NCBI GenBank assembly: GCA_903959355.1
Contig: CAJBWJ010000006.1
Location: 1 to 14,348, forward strand
Reading direction: 5' to 3'
From: an uncultured bacterium
GTDB taxonomy: Bacteria; Patescibacteriota; Microgenomatia; UBA1400; PJMF01
Length of the DNA: 14,348 bases
The position numbers and the translations under genes are program-made. The notes below the pieces were generated by a model. It had not been told where the DNA came from. It worked only from the letters and a program-made list of their open reading frames with translations, and did not search any database. Position 1 is the first letter of the stretch. Each line of letters opens with the position of its first letter. This document shows, in pieces, positions 1 to 6,206 of this stretch.

Positions 1-392
1 AAATTAATCTTTCTGAAAAAATTAAAGCTTATATTCCAGTCGAGTTAATTAATGAGTTTGTCGTTGAGAATGGTGTTCTGGTTTTGGTTAAAGACAGTAT
101 TGAGGTTGAAGCTTTGCCAACAGATTTACCAGAAAAATTTGAAGTTGATCAGGCTCAACTAAAAGTAGTCGGTGATCAGATTATGCTTTCTTCGTTTAGT
201 TTTGATGCCAGTAAAGTCACTTTGATCTTGGCAGAAGACGAGACTCCAGAAAACGCTGTTGTCGCTTTGGCTCAAGAAAAAGCTGAAGAAGCAGAAGAAG
301 TTAGCACTGACCTGGTTGAACCAGAGTTAGTTGGTGAGAAGAAAGAAGATGCTGAAGAAGTTGCTCCTGCTGCTCCTGAAGCCAAAGCTTAA
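1..392 (+). CDS. rplY: Large-subunit ribosomal protein bL25 (Ctc/TL5 type), 3' part
   Basis: The reading frame is open from the left edge (first full codon at base 3) to a TAA at 390-392, so the N-terminal 5S-rRNA-binding half lies outside the window. The visible part matches the C-terminal beta domain of long bL25/Ctc proteins: a VPVEL-like strand, a GVLV segment, then the family hallmark EVEALPTDLPEKFEVD followed by a G-D-x-I strand. In this family the protein binds 5S rRNA in the large ribosomal subunit. The last ~40 residues are a low-complexity tail rich in Glu and Ala, ending A-P-E-A-K-A, as often found in long bL25 proteins. A TTG at 84 could be taken for a start, but homologous sequence continues upstream of it. 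The stop overlaps the convergent downstream gene by 4 bases. Confidence 0.85.
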   Translation, partial: INLSEKIKAYIPVELINEFVVENGVLVLVKDSIEVEALPTDLPEKFEVDQAQLKVVGDQIMLSSFSFDASKVTLILAEDETPENAVVALAQEKAEEAEEVSTDLVEPELVGEKKEDAEEVAPAAPEAKA

Positions 393-871
393 TTTTCTAA
401 GTATTTAATTTGTGGCTCAATTAATTGAGCTTTGTCAAAGTATTCCTTTGCCAAGTCTGCATTTTCAACTATTTTATTTAGTTGGGCAAGATTAAGATAA
501 AGTCCTAGGTTTTTTATTTCTTTTTTATTTATCTTTTCATAATCTTCTATTTTTTTAGCCAGATTTATTTCTTTGACTCTCACTGTTTGAGCGATCTGAC
601 TTTTTTTATCTAGATTGCTTATTGAATCAATCTTTATAAGATTAATCTCTGTAGTGCTTCTTTGACTAACTAAGTAAAAATTTAAAATCCAAACAAGAGA
701 AATTGAAAGTGCTATTAAAATTGGAGCAAGTCTGCTTTGATTGATTTTTTTGAATAAAAAAACTAATAAAAAAGTCAAAAGATTGGAAAAAAGTCTAAAA
801 CAAAACCAAGCTAGTTTTAAATAAAAAACAAAATTATTTAACACGAGAAAATTATAACTTATTCTGGCCAA
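389..871 (-). CDS. Small membrane protein with a TPR-like C-terminus, function unknown
   Basis: I do not recognise this 160-residue protein. The N-terminal ~40 residues are hydrophobic and aromatic. A clear membrane helix follows at about residues 48-69. Then comes a charged, Lys/Glu-rich stretch likely to be helical, and a single TPR-like repeat at about residues 123-155 (pattern L-x-x-L-A-Q-L ending A-x-x-Y-F-D-K-A-x-x-I-E-P). It probably sits in the membrane with the TPR-like part soluble. The furthest start is TTG at 871, which overlaps the end of valS by 13 bases; a GTG at 844 is an alternative. Neither has a good ribosome binding site, so expression probably depends on coupling to valS. 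Its stop overlaps that of bL25 by 4 bases. Confidence 0.6.
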   Translation of the reverse strand: MARISYNFLVLNNFVFYLKLAWFCFRLFSNLLTFLLVFLFKKINQSRLAPILIALSISLVWILNFYLVSQRSTTEINLIKIDSISNLDKKSQIAQTVRVKEINLAKKIEDYEKINKKEIKNLGLYLNLAQLNKIVENADLAKEYFDKAQLIEPQIKYLEN

Positions 872-3102
872 GCACTGCTAGCTAGGATTTTTTCTTCAAC
901 TAGGTTTTCTTTAACTAATTCTTGCCAAATAGCCTCTGTGACAAAAGGAATGAAAGGGTGGAGGAGTTTGAGAAATATCAACAAACCTTTAAACATTAAA
1001 TCTTGATTTATCAATCCTTTTTTTGATTCTTCTATGCATTGATCGCAGAACCAGTGCCAAAACTCATTGTAGAGGGTGTCGGCAGCTACGCCAATCTGAA
1101 AAGATTCTAGATTTTTAGTGACCTCTTTAGTGATAGCCTGCAATTTTTCTTCAAAAGCTTGATCATTAGAGCAATTCGCAATTGGCTTTTCTTTGTTTTC
1201 TTCTTTGCTAAGCAGAATGAAGCGACTGGCGTTCCAGAGCTTGTTGCTTAGGTTTCGTGTGGCTTTAAAATCTCCATCGCTCACAGACTTGTCTAAGCCG
1301 GCAGAGGAACGAATAATAAGTGCCATTCTGAGCGCGTCTGTGCCATATTTTTCACTAATTTCCATTGGATTGACTACATTGCCCTTGCTCTTGCTCATCT
1401 TCTGACCTTTGGCATCTCTAATGAGTCCGTGGAGGTAGATATTTTTGAAAGGAGCTTTGCCAGTTTTATAAATACCCATCATTAGCATTCTCATTACCCA
1501 GAACATCAAGATGTCGTAGGCAGTTTCCATGGTGGCAGTGGGGTAAAATCTCTCAAAGTCGCCTGGTTTATTGTTCATTAAAGTTACAAATGGCCATTGG
1601 CTAGAAGAAAACCAAGTGTCAAAAGTATCGGTTTCTTGAAGATAATTATCACCAGGATTTTCTTGGCTAACTAAGTATTTAGCCTCGATGCTGGCGTTAA
1701 TGTTTTGAAGTCCATTTCTGATTTCATCAATTGAATATTTTTCTAGCAATTCACTGAGTTTTCCAGAGACGCGCTGCTTTTCTGTATCAATAAAAGTGAT
1801 TTGAGCGTCTAGATTTTCTTCAATTTTGTACCAGATTGGCAAACGAATACCCCAGACGATCTGGCGACTGATGTTCCAATCCTCAAGATTGTCTAGCCAG
1901 TGACGCAAAATTTTGTCATGACCTGCGCCATAAACTTTAATTTCACCTTGGTCTAATCTTTGACTGACAGCGTCGGTTAGGCCTTTGACCTTGATGTAAA
2001 ACTGAGGAAGAGGCAGTGGCTCGATTGGGTTGCCACATCTGTAGCAAACACTTAAATTGTTGTGATAATTTTTATCTACTTTAACCAATAAGCCTTTTTC
2101 TTCTAAATCTTTGACTATTTGCTCTCTGGCAACAGCGACTTTTAAGCGAGCATATTTGCCAGCAGCAGCGGTGAGACGGCCTTCAAAATCGACAACTTGA
2201 ATTGGCTCTGGTAGTTCAGCTTTATGTCTTTGCCAGGCGGCAAAGTCATTAAAATCATGATAAGGAGTGATTTTGACCACACCTGTGCCAAATTCTGGAT
2301 CAACCATCTCATCGGCAATCACTCTGAGGTTAAAATTGCCGTTTAAGCCTTCAACTTCAATTTCTTGGCCAATGTATTGTTGATAGCGCTTGTCATCTGG
2401 ATGGACAGCCAAGCCAGTGTCACCAAATTTAGTTTCTGGTCTGGTGGTGGCAAGCACAAATGGGCCATATTTTATGTAATAAAGGGAAGTATCTTGTTCT
2501 TTGTGATCGACCTCGAGATTGCTAAAGGCGGTGCCACATTTTGGACAAAAATTGACTAGGCGATTGGTGCGATAAACTAAGCCGTCATCATTCATTTTGG
2601 TAAAAGTTTCGAGGACAGTTTTAACAATGTCTTGATCTAGAGTGAATTTGTAGCGACTCCAGTCAGCACTAGCGCCCAGTTTTTTAATTTGATCAACGGC
2701 AATGGCGGAGTTTTCACCAACATAATCCCAAATCATTTTGAAAAGAGTTTCGCGGTCAAAATTAAAGCGACTTTGACCTTCTTTTTTGAGTTTTTTCTCA
2801 AACACGAATTGAGTTTCAATGCCAGCATGATCGGTACCAGGAATCCAAACCGTGTCTTTGCCTTGCATGCGAGCGGTTCTAACCATAATGTCTTCGAGAG
2901 TGACAAACATGGCGTGACCCACGTGCAAAGGATCATTAGCATTTGGAGGTGGCATGATTACCGAATAGCTCTCTTGGCCTTTTTTAGATTTTGCTCTTAA
3001 GTTTTGATTAATTTTGCTATCTGGATTAAAACAGTCATGATCGAGCCACAATTTATAAATTTGGCTCTCGTGGTCTTTGGCTTGATATTGTGTGTCTAGC
3101 AT
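859..3102 (-). CDS. valS: Valine--tRNA ligase, short form without C-terminal coiled coil
   Basis: Class I aminoacyl-tRNA synthetase that charges tRNA-Val in the cytoplasm. Visible features, in order: an N-terminal Rossmann half with PPPNANDPLHVGH (HIGH motif at residues 60-63) and W-I-P-G-T-D-H-A-G; a zinc-type pair C186/C189; the CP1 editing domain starting at ATTRPETKFGD; a second pair C353/C356 followed by P-L-P-Q-F-Y-I-K-V; ISRQ-x-x-W-G; and KMSKSKGN at 568-575. The anticodon-binding helical domain then runs to the end. The sequence resembles ValRS rather than IleRS or LeuRS throughout. At 747 residues it is much shorter than E. coli ValRS (about 950): it ends at S-A-W-P-E, where other ValRS continue into a coiled-coil tRNA-binding arm. 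The ATG at 3102 is preceded by an extended -10 promoter. Confidence 0.95.
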   Translation of the reverse strand: MLDTQYQAKDHESQIYKLWLDHDCFNPDSKINQNLRAKSKKGQESYSVIMPPPNANDPLHVGHAMFVTLEDIMVRTARMQGKDTVWIPGTDHAGIETQFVFEKKLKKEGQSRFNFDRETLFKMIWDYVGENSAIAVDQIKKLGASADWSRYKFTLDQDIVKTVLETFTKMNDDGLVYRTNRLVNFCPKCGTAFSNLEVDHKEQDTSLYYIKYGPFVLATTRPETKFGDTGLAVHPDDKRYQQYIGQEIEVEGLNGNFNLRVIADEMVDPEFGTGVVKITPYHDFNDFAAWQRHKAELPEPIQVVDFEGRLTAAAGKYARLKVAVAREQIVKDLEEKGLLVKVDKNYHNNLSVCYRCGNPIEPLPLPQFYIKVKGLTDAVSQRLDQGEIKVYGAGHDKILRHWLDNLEDWNISRQIVWGIRLPIWYKIEENLDAQITFIDTEKQRVSGKLSELLEKYSIDEIRNGLQNINASIEAKYLVSQENPGDNYLQETDTFDTWFSSSQWPFVTLMNNKPGDFERFYPTATMETAYDILMFWVMRMLMMGIYKTGKAPFKNIYLHGLIRDAKGQKMSKSKGNVVNPMEISEKYGTDALRMALIIRSSAGLDKSVSDGDFKATRNLSNKLWNASRFILLSKEENKEKPIANCSNDQAFEEKLQAITKEVTKNLESFQIGVAADTLYNEFWHWFCDQCIEESKKGLINQDLMFKGLLIFLKLLHPFIPFVTEAIWQELVKENLVEEKILASSAWPE

Positions 3103-3116
3103 GATTTGATCTGGTA

Positions 3117-3125
3117 ATTATAACA
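3117..3125 (-). promoter_or_regulatory. Extended -10 promoter of valS
   Basis: The minus strand reads TGTTATAAT, a perfect extended -10 (TG-n-TATAAT). The hexamer ends 14 bases before the valS ATG, so transcription should start about 7 bases before the ATG, leaving almost no leader. No convincing -35 is visible, which is acceptable for an extended -10. Confidence 0.6.
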
Positions 3126-3132
3126 CCGCAAA

Positions 3133-3148
3133 TCTATTGTAGAATATC
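3133..3148 (+). promoter_or_regulatory. Probable promoter of idi-uppS, shared 16-base box
   Basis: TCTATTGTAGAATATC contains a TAGAAT -10-like hexamer (3140-3145) that ends 11 bases before the idi ATG. The same 16 bases, with one difference, precede the sigma-factor gene (7515-7530). No clear -35 is visible. The predicted leader is only about 5 bases. Confidence 0.5.
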
Positions 3149-3156
3149 TTTTATAC

Positions 3157-3747
3157 ATGCGACAAGTAAATTTAGTTAACGCTCAAGATGAAATAATTGG
3201 TCATACCGATCTTCTTGACGCTCATCGTGACGAAGGCAAAAAACATCAAGCAGTTTCTTTATTTTTATTTCATCAGACTGTTGATGGCAATTTTGAATTG
3301 CTTTTGCAGCAGAGAAGTGCAGAAAAAATTGTCGGTGGCAAGCAATGGGCCAACACTCTTTGTGCAAACTTGGTTCCTTCAGAAAATCATTTAGCTTGCT
3401 TAAAAAGAAGAGTGGATGAGGAGTTGGGCATTAGATGGCAAAATACCTGGCATCTTGAAGAAATTATGGTTTTTAATTATCAGGTTACTTGTGAAAAAGG
3501 TTTTTCTGAAAATGAAATAGATCATCTTTTTGTTTCAGTTTTAAGCGACAGTGAATTCGACAATTTACAAGTTAAGCCACATATTAGTGAAGTTTTTGAT
3601 TTTGCTTGGGAGAATTGGGAAGACGTTAAGGTTAAAAAAATTGGAAAGAGAAAGCTAACTCCCTGGTCAGGTTTATTTTTGGATAACAAAGAAATCATTA
3701 ATAAAATAGATCAGGTTTTAATAAAATGCCAGAAACAAAGAGTTTAA
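3157..3747 (+). CDS. idi: Isopentenyl-diphosphate delta-isomerase, type I (Nudix fold)
   Basis: This enzyme interconverts isopentenyl diphosphate and dimethylallyl diphosphate. The 196-residue sequence has the type I layout. His23 and His30 correspond to the metal ligands His25 and His32 of E. coli Idi. The catalytic Cys is Cys69 in W-A-N-T-L-C-A-N-L. A degenerate Nudix helix follows (K-R-R-V-D-E-E-L-G-I, 83-92), then E118-N-E120, equivalent to E. coli Glu114/Glu116 (metal ligand and catalytic acid). One expected ligand is changed: the CGH or CSH triad of typical enzymes is C-A-N here, so the third metal His is Asn71. The C-terminal W-S-G-L-F segment is also family-like. It heads a two-gene unit with uppS (22-base overlap), which places it in undecaprenyl carrier synthesis. 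A Nudix hydrolase is a less likely alternative. Confidence 0.85.
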   Translation: MRQVNLVNAQDEIIGHTDLLDAHRDEGKKHQAVSLFLFHQTVDGNFELLLQQRSAEKIVGGKQWANTLCANLVPSENHLACLKRRVDEELGIRWQNTWHLEEIMVFNYQVTCEKGFSENEIDHLFVSVLSDSEFDNLQVKPHISEVFDFAWENWEDVKVKKIGKRKLTPWSGLFLDNKEIINKIDQVLIKCQKQRV

Positions 3748-4403
3748 TTCCAAAACACGTCGCCATTATCATGGACGGCAATCGCCGTTGGGCTAAGCAA
3801 CACGGCCTAGCCATAATTAAAGGTCATCGCAAAGTTGCCGAAGAAATGATTGAGCGCTTGGCTGATTTCGCCATTGTTCAAAAAGTAGAATATTTGACTC
3901 TTTGGGCTTTCAGTACTGAAAATTGGCAAAGATCTTCTGACGAAGTGACGGGAATTATGGATCTTTTCCGCGAAACTTTTGCCACCAGTGCAGAAAGACT
4001 GCATAAAAAAGGCGTTAGAGTTGCCGTGATCGGCGATATGAGTCGCTTTCCAAAAGACATTCAGGATGGTGTGAATTTTTGGGTTAATGAAACTAAGAGT
4101 AATCAAAAATTAACTGTAACTTTTGCCTTGAATTATGGTGGTAGAGATGAGATCTCTAGAGCAATTAAAACTGGTGGAGAAGACTTTGAGCAATTCTTGG
4201 ATACAAAAAAGATGATTAATCTTCCAGATCCAGATCTATTGATTCGTCCTGGTGGTGAAAAGAGATTATCTGGTTTTCTCACTTGGCAAACTGTCTACAC
4301 CGAATTGTATTTTACAGATGTTTTAATGCCTGACTTTGATGAAAAAGAATTTAAATTGGCTCTCGAAGACTATGCTCAGAGACAAAGACGTTTTGGCAAG
4401 TAA
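3726..4403 (+). CDS. uppS: Undecaprenyl (di-trans,poly-cis) diphosphate synthase
   Basis: Cis-prenyltransferase that extends farnesyl diphosphate with isopentenyl diphosphate to make the lipid carrier for cell-wall and surface glycans. All family signatures are present: HVAIIMDGNRRWAK at 11-24 with catalytic Asp17, G-H-R (33-35), F-S-T-E-N-W, N-Y-G-G-R-D-E, and near the C-terminus D-L-L-I-R-P-G-G-E-x-R-L-S with the two diphosphate-binding arginines, then T-E-L-Y-F-T-D and a closing R-R-F-G-K. At 225 residues it is shorter than E. coli UppS (253). Most of the loss is between N-Y-G-G-R and L-I-R-P-G-G, where the linker is compressed, plus a trimmed C-terminus. The ATG at 3726 lies inside idi, and only a weak AGG is upstream, so translation is probably coupled. 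Confidence 0.95.
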   Translation: MPETKSLIPKHVAIIMDGNRRWAKQHGLAIIKGHRKVAEEMIERLADFAIVQKVEYLTLWAFSTENWQRSSDEVTGIMDLFRETFATSAERLHKKGVRVAVIGDMSRFPKDIQDGVNFWVNETKSNQKLTVTFALNYGGRDEISRAIKTGGEDFEQFLDTKKMINLPDPDLLIRPGGEKRLSGFLTWQTVYTELYFTDVLMPDFDEKEFKLALEDYAQRQRRFGK

Positions 4404-4428
4404 AGTTTTTTGAGAATTTTCTAATTAA

Positions 4429-4791
4429 TTACCAATTTTTTCCAGAACCTGGGATTGCAAAGTCTTTAATGGCTTCAATGCCAGTAAAATTGGAAATAAG
4501 ATTAATGATAATAAAAGAAGATAAAGCTAAAATTATGCCAACAATGGCAAAAGTGATGGTATTTTTTGATTTTTCTGTAGCCTGAGAATTTCCACCCATG
4601 ATCATCATGTTGAAAGCTGCGTAGATTATCATCACAAATCCGACTATACCAAGAACAGTTAGAGAAACTGAAAAAACATTGGCGATTAAACAGCCAACTC
4701 CTTGAATAGTGGCAACGTCGCCGTTAACACAACCTGGACTGATTTCTGTCCAGGTTTGAGTTTGAGCATAAGCTTGTTTAACTATTTGCAT
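4429..4791 (-). CDS. Pilin-like two-helix membrane protein P7 (Cys-pair variant)
   Basis: A 120-residue member of the VirB2/TrbC-like family. A short N-terminus (M-Q-I-V-K-Q-A-Y-A-Q) has an A-Y-A signal-peptidase-like site but no hydrophobic core, so cleavage is doubtful; an in-frame stop just upstream rules out a longer start. Cys21 and Cys34 flank G-D-V-A-T and could form a disulfide outside the cell. Membrane helices are at about 36-62 and 78-103. The connecting loop M-G-G-N-S-Q-A-T-E-K-S-K-N is the family's G-G-D-x-S-K-x-E-x-A-R-N signature with Asn in place of Asp. It is separated from P6 by a terminator and has its own -10 box, so it is regulated independently. It is the most diverged copy, probably a specialised subunit. 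The function is inferred from the family only. Confidence 0.75.
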   Translation of the reverse strand: MQIVKQAYAQTQTWTEISPGCVNGDVATIQGVGCLIANVFSVSLTVLGIVGFVMIIYAAFNMMIMGGNSQATEKSKNTITFAIVGIILALSSFIIINLISNFTGIEAIKDFAIPGSGKNW

Positions 4792-4801
4792 CTCTTTTTA
4801 G

Positions 4802-4807
4802 ATTATA
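4802..4807 (-). promoter_or_regulatory. -10 box of P7, directly behind the P6 terminator
   Basis: The minus strand reads TATAAT, ending 10 bases before the P7 ATG. A purine run (AAAAAGAG) lies between the box and the ATG, too close to act as a normal Shine-Dalgarno site. The upstream promoter region would overlap the terminator hairpin of P6. Confidence 0.5.
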
Positions 4808-4810
4808 TTC

Positions 4811-4839
4811 TAAAAAGCCCGCTTAAAAAAGCGGGCTTT
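4811..4839 (-). terminator. Rho-independent terminator after P6
   Basis: A perfect 11-base-pair stem, AAAGCCCGCTT with AAGCGGGCTTT (4814-4824 and 4829-4839), has a 4-base loop. On the minus strand the stem is followed by a run of five T including the stem end (CTTTTTA), in the correct place 20 bases after the P6 stop. The plus-strand T tract is broken by a C, so it serves the minus strand. It is the only convincing terminator in the window. Confidence 0.85.
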
Positions 4840-4858
4840 CTAATTACTTAAATTAGTT

Positions 4859-5263
4859 TTATCTAGGATTGTTAATATCGCCGACGTTTGTGAAGACATC
4901 TTGGAAACTACCAAAGCCTAAGAATTGGACAACTAGGGTAACTACTGCGTAAGAAGCAGCTACGATAACTAAACCAATGATAGCAGCGGTGAGCTTGTTT
5001 CTAGCACTTTCTGCTTTACTCTTATCTCCACCTGAAGTGATCCATTCAATACCACCCCAGATCATGTAAGCAAAAACTAAGAGAGCAGCCACAAGCATGA
5101 CGACATTTAACATGGAACTAAACATGGTTCCAAAATTAGTAGCATAGCCCTTACCAACGTCGATTGTGCCGACGTCTACAGCTGCCATTACCATTCCGGC
5201 ACTAGCTAGCAAACCACTCATGGCGGTTCCAGCTGCTAGGGCAATTTTATTAATTGATTTCAT
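4859..5263 (-). CDS. Pilin-like protein P6, likely major subunit
   Basis: The start is ATG 5263, giving 134 residues. It has a perfect AAGGAG six bases upstream and opens a signal peptide, whereas a longer TTG-start reading at 5326 has neither. The signal peptide is 1-27 (cleavage about V-M-A/A-V-D). A short polar part follows, then a helix at 52-71, a basic loop carrying W-G-G-I-E-W-I-T-S-G-G-D-K-S-K (69-83) and E-S-A-R-N-K, and a second helix at 92-115. Positive charges in the loop suggest both ends face outward, as in VirB2/TrbC pilins. These are small subunits of conjugative or type IV secretion pili. P6 has its own extended -10 promoter, a 5' leader and a strong terminator. Unlike its neighbours it is set up for high expression, hence the major-subunit call (inference). 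It is closest to P5. Confidence 0.8.
   Translation of the reverse strand: MKSINKIALAAGTAMSGLLASAGMVMAAVDVGTIDVGKGYATNFGTMFSSMLNVVMLVAALLVFAYMIWGGIEWITSGGDKSKAESARNKLTAAIIGLVIVAASYAVVTLVVQFLGFGSFQDVFTNVGDINNPR
5023..5061. repeat. Copy of a 39-base paralog repeat (P6 copy)
   Basis: This 39-base stretch inside P6 matches 5461-5499 inside P5 at 37 of 39 positions. It encodes the conserved W-G-G-I-E-W-I-T-S-G-G-D loop. The two differences are silent, which suggests recent duplication or gene conversion. Confidence 0.8.
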
Positions 5264-5269
5264 AAAACA

Positions 5270-5275
5270 CTCCTT
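5270..5275 (-). promoter_or_regulatory. Strong Shine-Dalgarno site of P6
   Basis: The minus strand reads AAGGAG, six bases before ATG 5263. It is the only near-perfect ribosome binding site I find in the window, and it decides the P6 start. Confidence 0.85.
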
Positions 5276-5306
5276 TTTAATTACTAAATTAATTTTCTCA
5301 ATCCTT

Positions 5307-5315
5307 ATTATATCA
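5307..5315 (-). promoter_or_regulatory. Extended -10 promoter of P6
   Basis: The minus strand reads TGATATAAT (TG-n-TATAAT), placed just after the P5 stop codon. Transcription would start near 5300, leaving a leader of about 37 bases that carries the Shine-Dalgarno site. A TTGACT sits only 8 bases upstream of the hexamer, too close to act as its -35. Confidence 0.65.
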
Positions 5316-5329
5316 AGTCTAGTCAAATT

Positions 5330-5668
5330 TTATTTAAAAGTCAAAAGATCTATTCCTAAAAATTGTTGAACCAATGTAAATAATGCTGTGACAGCAGCTA
5401 AGATAATTATGCCAATAATCGCATTAGAAATTTTATTTCTGGCGCTTTCCATTTTGCTTTTATCTCCACCGGAAGTGATCCATTCAATGCCACCCCAGAG
5501 TAAAAAAGCTAAAACTAAAATGACCGCAACCATCATAGCAGCGCTCATGAGGTTGCCAAGCAAAATACTAAAACCACCATCGCTACTGCTGTGATATTGA
5601 GATCCTTGCAGACCTTGCTTGCTTGCTTCTCCAGCAATATCTAGGGTAATGGCAATTTGTCTTTGCAT
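5330..5668 (-). CDS. Pilin-like two-helix membrane protein P5
   Basis: A 112-residue member of the same family. It has no signal peptide: the first ~30 residues are polar (M-Q-R-Q-I-A-I-T-L-D). Helices are at about 35-60 and 82-104, joined by a loop with W-G-G-I-E-W-I-T-S-G-G-D-K-S-K and E-S-A-R-N-K, almost identical to P6. The protein ends shortly after the second helix. Its ATG follows the P4 stop by one base (TAA-T-ATG), so it is translationally coupled to P4; an AGGAAG lies 11 bases before the ATG. Lacking a signal peptide, it must insert through its helices directly, or have a different role from P6. The near-identity of the loop with P6 points to a recent duplication. Confidence 0.75.
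   Translation of the reverse strand: MQRQIAITLDIAGEASKQGLQGSQYHSSSDGGFSILLGNLMSAAMMVAVILVLAFLLWGGIEWITSGGDKSKMESARNKISNAIIGIIILAAVTALFTLVQQFLGIDLLTFK
5461..5499. repeat. Copy of a 39-base paralog repeat (P5 copy)
   Basis: Matches 5023-5061 at 37 of 39 bases, in direct orientation about 440 bases apart. See the P6 copy for what it encodes. Directly repeated near-identical DNA is a possible site for recombination that would remove or fuse a pilin gene. Confidence 0.8.
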
Positions 5669-5669
5669 A

Positions 5670-6197
5670 TTAACGATTGCTTCCTGCTGGTGTGACGGTT
5701 GCTGGAATTACTAGCGTGCCGTTGTTGTAATTGGTTCCTCTGCCAGCGGCAGAACTTGGAGCAACATTGACACTACTGTCATCCAGCTGGGTTGGTAATG
5801 TTAGTTTTAATAAATCAAAGTTCTTGCCAAAGAAAACCTTGCTAACAAAGCTTAAAATTGTAAAAGAGGATACCAAAATAACCAAGCCAATGATGGCATT
5901 AGTCATTCTACTTCTGGCTGTCTCAGTTTTTTTACTGTCAGAACCAGCAGTGATCCACTCGAAAGCACCCCAAAGAAAGAAGACGATGACTGCTAGAGCA
6001 CCAAGGTTAATACTAACCTTCCACAGATAAACCGTGTAATTAATGAATTTACTGCCATCTTCAGTTCCCTCGCTTGTTCCAAGATCACCAATTACTGGAT
6101 TAGTAACTGCAGCATGAGAAGTTGTGGTGAAAATAAGAAAAATAAACAAAGATAAAAATGAAGCCAAAATGATTTTTTTATTTAATTTGAGTTTCAT
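5670..6197 (-). CDS. Pilin-like protein P4 with long Ser/Thr/Asn-rich tail
   Basis: At 175 residues this is the longest member. A clear signal peptide runs 1-29 (basic start, hydrophobic core, T-S-H-A/A-V-T). Helix one is at about 57-77 and the loop carries W-G-A-F-E-W-I-T-A-G-S-D-S-K-K (76-90) then E-T-A-R-S-R. Helix two is at about 100-122. The ~50 residues after it form an extra domain not seen in the other copies: a short K-L-T-L-P-T segment, then a low-complexity tail rich in Ser, Thr, Asn, Ala and Gly. By the expected topology the tail is outside the cell, which suggests an exposed tip, adhesin-like or modified subunit (inference). The ATG is 9 bases after the P3 stop, within the P2-P5 operon. 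Confidence 0.75.
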   Translation of the reverse strand: MKLKLNKKIILASFLSLFIFLIFTTTSHAAVTNPVIGDLGTSEGTEDGSKFINYTVYLWKVSINLGALAVIVFFLWGAFEWITAGSDSKKTETARSRMTNAIIGLVILVSSFTILSFVSKVFFGKNFDLLKLTLPTQLDDSSVNVAPSSAAGRGTNYNNGTLVIPATVTPAGSNR

Positions 6198-6206
6198 ATT
6201 TTAGTA

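Noticed and set aside
2365..3000. Open reading frames antisense to valS (for example 2365-2559 and 2689-3000)
   Set aside because: They mirror the codon structure of a strongly conserved gene and show no family motif or start signal.
4404..4428. A terminator between uppS and P7
   Set aside because: The 25-base gap has AT-rich runs but no stable stem.
5290..5325. TTGACT and TATAAT as a classical -35/-10 pair for P6
   Set aside because: The spacing is only 8 bases, too short; the extended -10 explains the promoter better.
4859..5326. A longer P6 protein starting upstream of 5263
   Set aside because: The extension covers the promoter, leader and Shine-Dalgarno site; ATG 5263 starts a proper signal peptide with AAGGAG six bases before it.
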